A stretch of DNA of 64,000 nt from an uncultured Lachnospiraceae bacterium (lineage in GTDB: Bacteria > Bacillota > Clostridia > Lachnospirales > Lachnospiraceae). The position numbers and the translations under genes were made by a program. The notes beneath the pieces are model-generated. The model did no database searches. It was not told where the DNA came from and saw nothing but the letters and a program-made list of their open reading frames with translations. The stretch spans positions 51,845-115,844 of the forward strand of contig CAJTPU010000013.1 of the NCBI GenBank assembly GCA_910578335.1. Direction: 5' to 3'. Below, piece by piece: positions 59,685 to 64,000 of the stretch (positions within the stretch are counted from its first letter, which is position 1; every line of letters starts with the position of its first letter).

Positions 59685-61079
59685 ATGAAAAAGAAATTTT
59701 TAAGCGTATTACTGGCAACTGCAATGCTTGGCACACTGCTTGCAGGATGCGGCGACGATTCCAACAAAACAAACGGGGGAAATGACAACAGCACGACACC
59801 TGCTACAACAGAGAGTACGCCTAAGCCTGCAGACACCGAGCCTTCTGCAGATAACAATGGCGGCGGGGATACCAGCGCAGAACCGGTTACTTTGAAATGG
59901 GCTATCTGGGACCAGGAGACGACGGCTTACTGGCAGGATATCAAGGAAGCATATGAAGCAAGTCACGAGGGAGTTACGATTGAAATGGTTGATTTGGGCT
60001 CCACCGATTATATGACGGTTCTGGCAACCGAGCTTTCCGGAGACGGTACGGATTTTGACGTTGTTACCATCAAGGATGTTCCGGGCTACGCAACGCTGGT
60101 ACAGAAAAATGCCATCATCGCCCTTGACGATTACATCAAGGCTGACGGTGTGGACTTAAGCAAATATGCAGGCGCTACCGACCAGGTATTAGTGGACGGA
60201 AAGCTTTATGAACTGCCTTTCAGAAATGACTTCTGGGTGCTGTTCTACAACAAGGACTTGTTTGACGCGGCAAATGTGCCTTATCCCACCAATGATATGA
60301 CGTTTGAAGAGTATGACGCTCTGGCAAGGCAGCTTACCGATACCACCTTCGGTTCCCAGACCTACGGCGCGCACTATCACACATGGAGAAGTGCGGTACA
60401 GCTCTTTGGCGTACTGGATGGCGAACACACGATTTTGGACGGCGAGTATTCTTTCTTTAAGCCTTACTATGAAATGGTTCTTGGACAGGAAGCAGACGGT
60501 GTGTGCAGAAAGTATGCCGACTTAAAGACGGAAGGTCTGCATTATTCCGCAGCTTTCTCCGGCGGCGATGTAGCTATGCTTAACATGGGCTCCTGGTTTA
60601 TTGCAACCATGATTACCAACCTGCAGACAGGCGAGTATGATTCCAGCCTGTGCGGCAACTGGGGCATTGTAAAATATCCGCACGCAGAAGGTGTGGAGGC
60701 AGGCTCCACTCTTGGTACTATCACCGGTCTTGCCGTTACAAGTGCAACCGACACACCCGATGCAGCATGGGAATTTGTAAAGTGGGTCAGCGGTGAAGAA
60801 GGCGCGGCAGTTATGGCTTCCAGCGGCAACTTCCCTGCAATCATGACAGATGAGGTTAAGGATTTGATTACCGGTCTGGACGGCTTCCCCACAGACGACG
60901 CCAGCAGGGAAGCACTGAGCGTATCCAATCTGTATCTGGAAGTACCTTATGCACCCAATGTATCTGAAATCAACTCCGTACTGGATTCCTATCACGGAAG
61001 CATTATGGCAGGCGAGATGAGCATTGACGAAGGTATCGAAGCAATGAATACGGAAGTAGGAAAGATTCTGGCACAATAA
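59685..61079 (+). CDS. Sugar ABC transporter substrate-binding lipoprotein
   Basis: This 464-residue lipoprotein has lipobox LLAGC with the Cys at residue 22. A Thr/Asn/Gly-rich spacer is followed by a CUT1 family binding protein: VTLKWAIWDQETTAYWQDI, DFDVVTIKDVPGYATL, ELPFRNDFWVLFYNKDLFD, GGDVAMLNMGSWFIATMI, and WEFVKWVSGEEGAAVM. It captures an oligosaccharide for the two permeases downstream. No ATPase gene is present; such systems share a common MsmX-type ATPase. AAAGGAGG before the ATG is strong. A cre site and the divergent kinase lie upstream. Confidence 0.93.
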   Translation: MKKKFLSVLLATAMLGTLLAGCGDDSNKTNGGNDNSTTPATTESTPKPADTEPSADNNGGGDTSAEPVTLKWAIWDQETTAYWQDIKEAYEASHEGVTIEMVDLGSTDYMTVLATELSGDGTDFDVVTIKDVPGYATLVQKNAIIALDDYIKADGVDLSKYAGATDQVLVDGKLYELPFRNDFWVLFYNKDLFDAANVPYPTNDMTFEEYDALARQLTDTTFGSQTYGAHYHTWRSAVQLFGVLDGEHTILDGEYSFFKPYYEMVLGQEADGVCRKYADLKTEGLHYSAAFSGGDVAMLNMGSWFIATMITNLQTGEYDSSLCGNWGIVKYPHAEGVEAGSTLGTITGLAVTSATDTPDAAWEFVKWVSGEEGAAVMASSGNFPAIMTDEVKDLITGLDGFPTDDASREALSVSNLYLEVPYAPNVSEINSVLDSYHGSIMAGEMSIDEGIEAMNTEVGKILAQ

Positions 61080-61103
61080 GACCTTCCGTATATCAAAATA
61101 GAA

Positions 61104-61133
61104 CAGAGGAGCCGTGATGAGCGGCTCCTTCTG
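61104..61133 (+). promoter_or_regulatory. Intercistronic stem-loop after the binding-protein gene
   Basis: CAGAGGAGCCG (61104-61114) pairs with CGGCTCCTTCTG (61122-61133, one bulge). It lacks a strong T-run. Such stems commonly raise binding protein output relative to the permeases by partial termination or by stabilising the 5' mRNA. Confidence 0.65.
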
Positions 61134-61167
61134 TATAAATGAAGTAAATCAGGAAAGGAGAATTTTC

Positions 61168-62232
61168 ATGCCGAAAATGGACGACGCTCAAAAGGCGGCA
61201 AAAATTAATTCTCTGCAGGAAGAGCTGACCTCTTTAATCGGAGCGGTCAGGATGGAAACGGACAGCAAGAAAAAGCGTAAGCTGATAGCAAAAATCGGAG
61301 AATACAACAGACAGATAGACACGATGAAATCGGGAAAGATTTTGAGCCGCGAGACCAAAAGAGATTTGGTTGCATACTCTTTTATTGCGCCGAATTTCAT
61401 CGGTTTCTGCGTATTTACGCTGATACCCATTATATTTGCCTTTGCGCTTGCCTTTATGAAGTGGGATGGCAGCAATCCGATACAATGGGCGGGTATTGGT
61501 AATTTTACAAGGCTTACGGATGACATTTTCTTTCGGGCAGCGTTAAAGAATACAATTATATACTGTATCGGTACAGTGCCGCTGACGATGATTGCCTCAC
61601 TGGCACTGGCAATTATATTAAATCAGAAAGTAATAGGAAGGGGTATTTTCAGAACCCTGTCCTTTTTCCCTTATGTGGCTTCCCTTGTGGCGATTACGGC
61701 AGTATGGAAGATGCTCTTCCATCCTTCTAAGGGACCCATCAATAATCTTTTATTCAACGTATTTAAGGTATCGCAGGAAAACCTGCCTCAGTGGTTCAGC
61801 GGAGGACTGGTAATTTTGTCCATGATTTTATTCAGTGTTTGGAAATACATGGGCTATTACATGGTTATTTACCTTGCGGGATTACAAGGAATCTCTGCAG
61901 AGCTTTATGAGGCGGCAAGCTTAGACGGCGCTAATACGTGGCAGAAGTTCCGTTACATTACCTGGCCGCAGTTAAGCTCGACAACCTTTTTTGTGGTGGT
62001 TATGCTTACCATCAACTGTTTTAAGGTGTATGATATTGCAATTATGCTTGCCGGCGGCGGCAGCGGTGAGCTTACGACTTCGGCAACGGTACTGGTTTAT
62101 TATATTTATCAGAAAGCCTTTATTGACTGGGATTTGGGATACTCCAGTGCGGTGGCAATGGTGCTCTTTGTCATGGTGCTTGTGGTAACTGTCATCCAGT
62201 TCAGAGGACAGGCGAAGAGGGAACGTGCATAA
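61168..62232 (+). CDS. Sugar ABC transporter permease (MalF type)
   Basis: This 354-residue protein has an unusually long N-terminal cytoplasmic extension of about 75 residues (coiled-coil-like: INSLQEELTSLIGAVRMETDSK, KLIAKIGEYNRQID). Six membrane helices follow. The EAA loop that contacts the ATPase reads YEAASLDGANTWQKFRYITWP at about residue 250. AAAGGAG before ATG 61168 sets the start. Its TAA overlaps the next gene's ATG (TAATG), so translation is coupled. Confidence 0.92.
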   Translation: MPKMDDAQKAAKINSLQEELTSLIGAVRMETDSKKKRKLIAKIGEYNRQIDTMKSGKILSRETKRDLVAYSFIAPNFIGFCVFTLIPIIFAFALAFMKWDGSNPIQWAGIGNFTRLTDDIFFRAALKNTIIYCIGTVPLTMIASLALAIILNQKVIGRGIFRTLSFFPYVASLVAITAVWKMLFHPSKGPINNLLFNVFKVSQENLPQWFSGGLVILSMILFSVWKYMGYYMVIYLAGLQGISAELYEAASLDGANTWQKFRYITWPQLSSTTFFVVVMLTINCFKVYDIAIMLAGGGSGELTTSATVLVYYIYQKAFIDWDLGYSSAVAMVLFVMVLVVTVIQFRGQAKRERA

Positions 62233-63026
62233 TGGCTTACTTTTCATTGAAAGTATTGGATAAAAAGGATAACACTGTCTGCGTAAGCAGTGGAGAAGAT
62301 TTTGTGGACTTGGTCTGTACCCGTACCTATGAAGAAGGCGACAGGATAGTGCTGGAAACTTCGGAGAAAAACATTCATGTAAACTGGCAGGTAGACGATG
62401 CGCTGGGAAAGGCGTTTGTGTATATCACGGACAATGTTTCCTATGACATTCCTTTCGGGGAAAAACGCGTCAGCTATTCGCCCAAGGTGTTTTCCGGAAA
62501 CAGACATTACATATATGTTGAGAAGGCGAGGGAGGATGAGGTCAGCGCATACCGGAATCTGGCGTTAAATCCTGCGGACCAGCACAAGGACGTCCCCTGT
62601 TTTCCCCATGCCACAGCCAATGTGGAAACCAGAGGAGAAAGCGTATTTGCCGCCAAAAATGCGATTGACGGCGTGCGTGCCAATCTTTCCCACGGGGAAT
62701 GGCCGTATGCGTCATGGGGTATTAACCGGCAGGCGGATGCCGTGATGAAACTGGATTTTGGAAGAAATATAAAAACGGACAAAATTGTGCTTTACACCCG
62801 TTCCGATTTCCCGCATGACAGTTGGTGGAAGCAGATAAGTATTACATTTTCAGACGGAAGCTGTGAGGAATTTGCCTTGGAAAAGACTAACAGGGCGCAT
62901 GTGCTTACCTTTGCAGAAAAAGAAATCATGTGGCTTGCGCTGGGCAGGCTTATCAAGGCAGAGGATGCTTCACCGTTTCCGGCGCTGACGCAGATAGAGG
63001 TTTACGGAAGTGTTGTACCTCTTTAA
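62232..63026 (+). CDS. Cytoplasmic discoidin-like (F5/8C-type) domain protein
   Basis: This 264-residue protein has no signal peptide. The N-terminal 90 residues are a beta-rich domain (RTYEEGDRIVLET, FVYITDNVSYDIPFGE). The C-terminal 160 residues resemble a carbohydrate-binding discoidin fold: NLALNPADQ, FAAKNAIDGVRANLSHGEWP, WGINRQADAVMKLDFGRNIK, VLYTRSDFPHDSWWK and LTQIEVYG. It is embedded between the two permease genes, which suggests a role in handling the imported glycan. Such proteins occur with heparinase-like genes in related bacteria. The function is inferred. Confidence 0.75.
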   Translation: MAYFSLKVLDKKDNTVCVSSGEDFVDLVCTRTYEEGDRIVLETSEKNIHVNWQVDDALGKAFVYITDNVSYDIPFGEKRVSYSPKVFSGNRHYIYVEKAREDEVSAYRNLALNPADQHKDVPCFPHATANVETRGESVFAAKNAIDGVRANLSHGEWPYASWGINRQADAVMKLDFGRNIKTDKIVLYTRSDFPHDSWWKQISITFSDGSCEEFALEKTNRAHVLTFAEKEIMWLALGRLIKAEDASPFPALTQIEVYGSVVPL

Positions 63027-63100
63027 AAAAGACAGCCAGACACAGGAAAGAGAGTAGTGCGCTGAGGCAAAAGAAAGCGTCAGGCACGGAAAGGAAAAAT

Positions 63101-63940
63101 ATGAAATCAGCACATAAAAAAGCCGTTTTAGGAAAAGTGATTGTTTATATCATTCTGATACTGATTGCGGTTATCATGATAATTCCGTTTCTCTGGATGC
63201 TGTCCGCGTCCATAAAGAATGACCGGGAAGTGTTTCAGATGAATCCCTTTGTGTGGATTCCCCAAAATCCGAAAATCAGTAACTATAAGGATATCTGGAC
63301 TAAAATTCCCTTTGCAAAGTTTGTGGGAAATACGGTATATTTAACAATAGTAGTTACCTTTCTGCAGCTCTTAACCAGCAGCTTTGCAGCGTATTCCTTT
63401 GCAAAACTTCATTTCCGGCATAAAAACGGATTGTTTTTGGCGTATATCGCGACCATCGCTATGCCCTGGCAGGTGTATATGGTGCCGCAGTTTATCATGA
63501 TGAGAAAGATGGGGTTAAACGATAAGCTTCTTGCCATTATCTGTCTGCAGGCGTTTTCGGCGTTCGGCGTATTTATGATGAAGCAGTTTTACGAAGGGAT
63601 TCCCGACGATTTGTGCGAGGCGGCGCGCATCGACGGTATGAGCGAATACAAAATTTACGCCAAGATTATGCTGCCGCTGTCAAAGCCGGCGCTTTCCACA
63701 TTGACAATTTTTACCTTTGTCAACACGTGGAACGATTATCTTGGACCGCTGATTTATTTAAAGACACAGAACAAGAAGACAATTCAGCTTGGACTGAAAA
63801 TGTTTATCAGCCAGTACTCTTCGGATTATGGATTGATTATGGCGGGCTCCGTGCTCTCACTGGTGCCTGTACTGATTGTGTTTTTGTGCCTGCAGAAGTA
63901 CTTCGTGGAGGGCGTTGCGTCTACGGGGCTAAAAGGATAG
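63101..63940 (+). CDS. Sugar ABC transporter permease (MalG type)
   Basis: This 279-residue protein has six membrane helices and the EAA loop LCEAARIDGMSEYKIYAKIMLP at about residue 178. The N-terminus KKAVLGKVIVYIILILIAVIM and SFAAYSFAKLHFRHKNGLF match CUT1 permeases. GGAAAGGAAAA precedes ATG 63101; the longer open frame overlaps the preceding gene without a ribosome site. It forms a heterodimer with the MalF-type permease. The remaining 60 bases of the window hold no visible feature. Confidence 0.92.
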   Translation: MKSAHKKAVLGKVIVYIILILIAVIMIIPFLWMLSASIKNDREVFQMNPFVWIPQNPKISNYKDIWTKIPFAKFVGNTVYLTIVVTFLQLLTSSFAAYSFAKLHFRHKNGLFLAYIATIAMPWQVYMVPQFIMMRKMGLNDKLLAIICLQAFSAFGVFMMKQFYEGIPDDLCEAARIDGMSEYKIYAKIMLPLSKPALSTLTIFTFVNTWNDYLGPLIYLKTQNKKTIQLGLKMFISQYSSDYGLIMAGSVLSLVPVLIVFLCLQKYFVEGVASTGLKG

Positions 63941-64000
63941 GAATTAGAGGGTCAAAAGCGCTGAACGGGGGGTCCCATTTGGCAAAAGAATGGGGGGGCG

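Overview
The window looks like a chromosomal segment of an anaerobic, Gram-positive gut-type clostridium, most likely a member of the Lachnospiraceae. I infer this from the strong AGGAGG-type ribosome binding sites, the moderate GC content, the tRNA lacking an encoded CCA, and the gene families present (BlaR/BlaI pair, YesM/YesN-type two-component system, DUF1934, a lipoprotein GH5 cellulase, DUF6273). No species call is possible from sequence alone.

Layout. 1-16,700 is mostly housekeeping on the plus strand: ispE and a FadR-type GntR regulator behind an operator-rich promoter, murI, a cardiolipin synthase, an extracytoplasmic trigger-factor-like foldase, asnS, a PcsB-like NlpC/P60 hydrolase, tRNA-Val(CAC), acetyltransferase, transglutaminase-like, YjbR and DnaQ-type exonuclease genes, and a secreted GH5 endoglucanase. 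16,687-18,881 is a blaI-blaR1 module with two dyad operators. 19,073-35,210 is a complete type I-C CRISPR-Cas locus (cas3-cas5c-cas8c/cas11c-cas7c-cas4-cas1-cas2) with a 74-repeat array. The array's distal end abuts a truncated phage endolysin, a holin and repressor-like genes, and beyond them lie three decayed CRISPR repeats. 36,230-46,062 holds an ECF transporter S component divergent from a MocR regulator, a MITE-like element, small membrane and START-fold proteins, a SbcD/YhaN-type nuclease pair and a DMT transporter. 46,070-49,696 (minus) is murE-dapF-Cys/Met PLP enzyme. 49,936-54,010 contains a TIR-transmembrane-DUF6273 protein, a PanE-like reductase and TspO. 53,991-63,940 is a carbohydrate-use island: heparinase-like protein, YesN/YesM two-component system, and a CUT1 sugar ABC importer with a discoidin-like cytoplasmic protein, with a CcpA cre site between.

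Main discovery candidate. Upstream of cas3, on the minus strand (19,167-19,073), lies a very small CRISPR-derived RNA gene. It has its own extended -10 promoter whose predicted +1 falls on the first base of a degenerate CRISPR repeat; that repeat keeps the 3' handle TGTGGATTGAAA and a small hairpin. A pseudo-spacer and an intrinsic terminator follow. The pseudo-spacer matches 18 of its first 19 bases to a site starting exactly after a TTC (the type I-C PAM) at 19,241-19,243, just upstream of and running toward the -35 box of the cas promoter. The one mismatch is spacer position 6, a base that Cascade flips out of pairing. The whole arrangement fits a CreR-like guide by which the I-C effector represses its own operon. 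The locus also shows an internal cas11c start, a decayed reading frame wedged between cas1 and cas2, and a phage remnant lying between the array and relic repeats.
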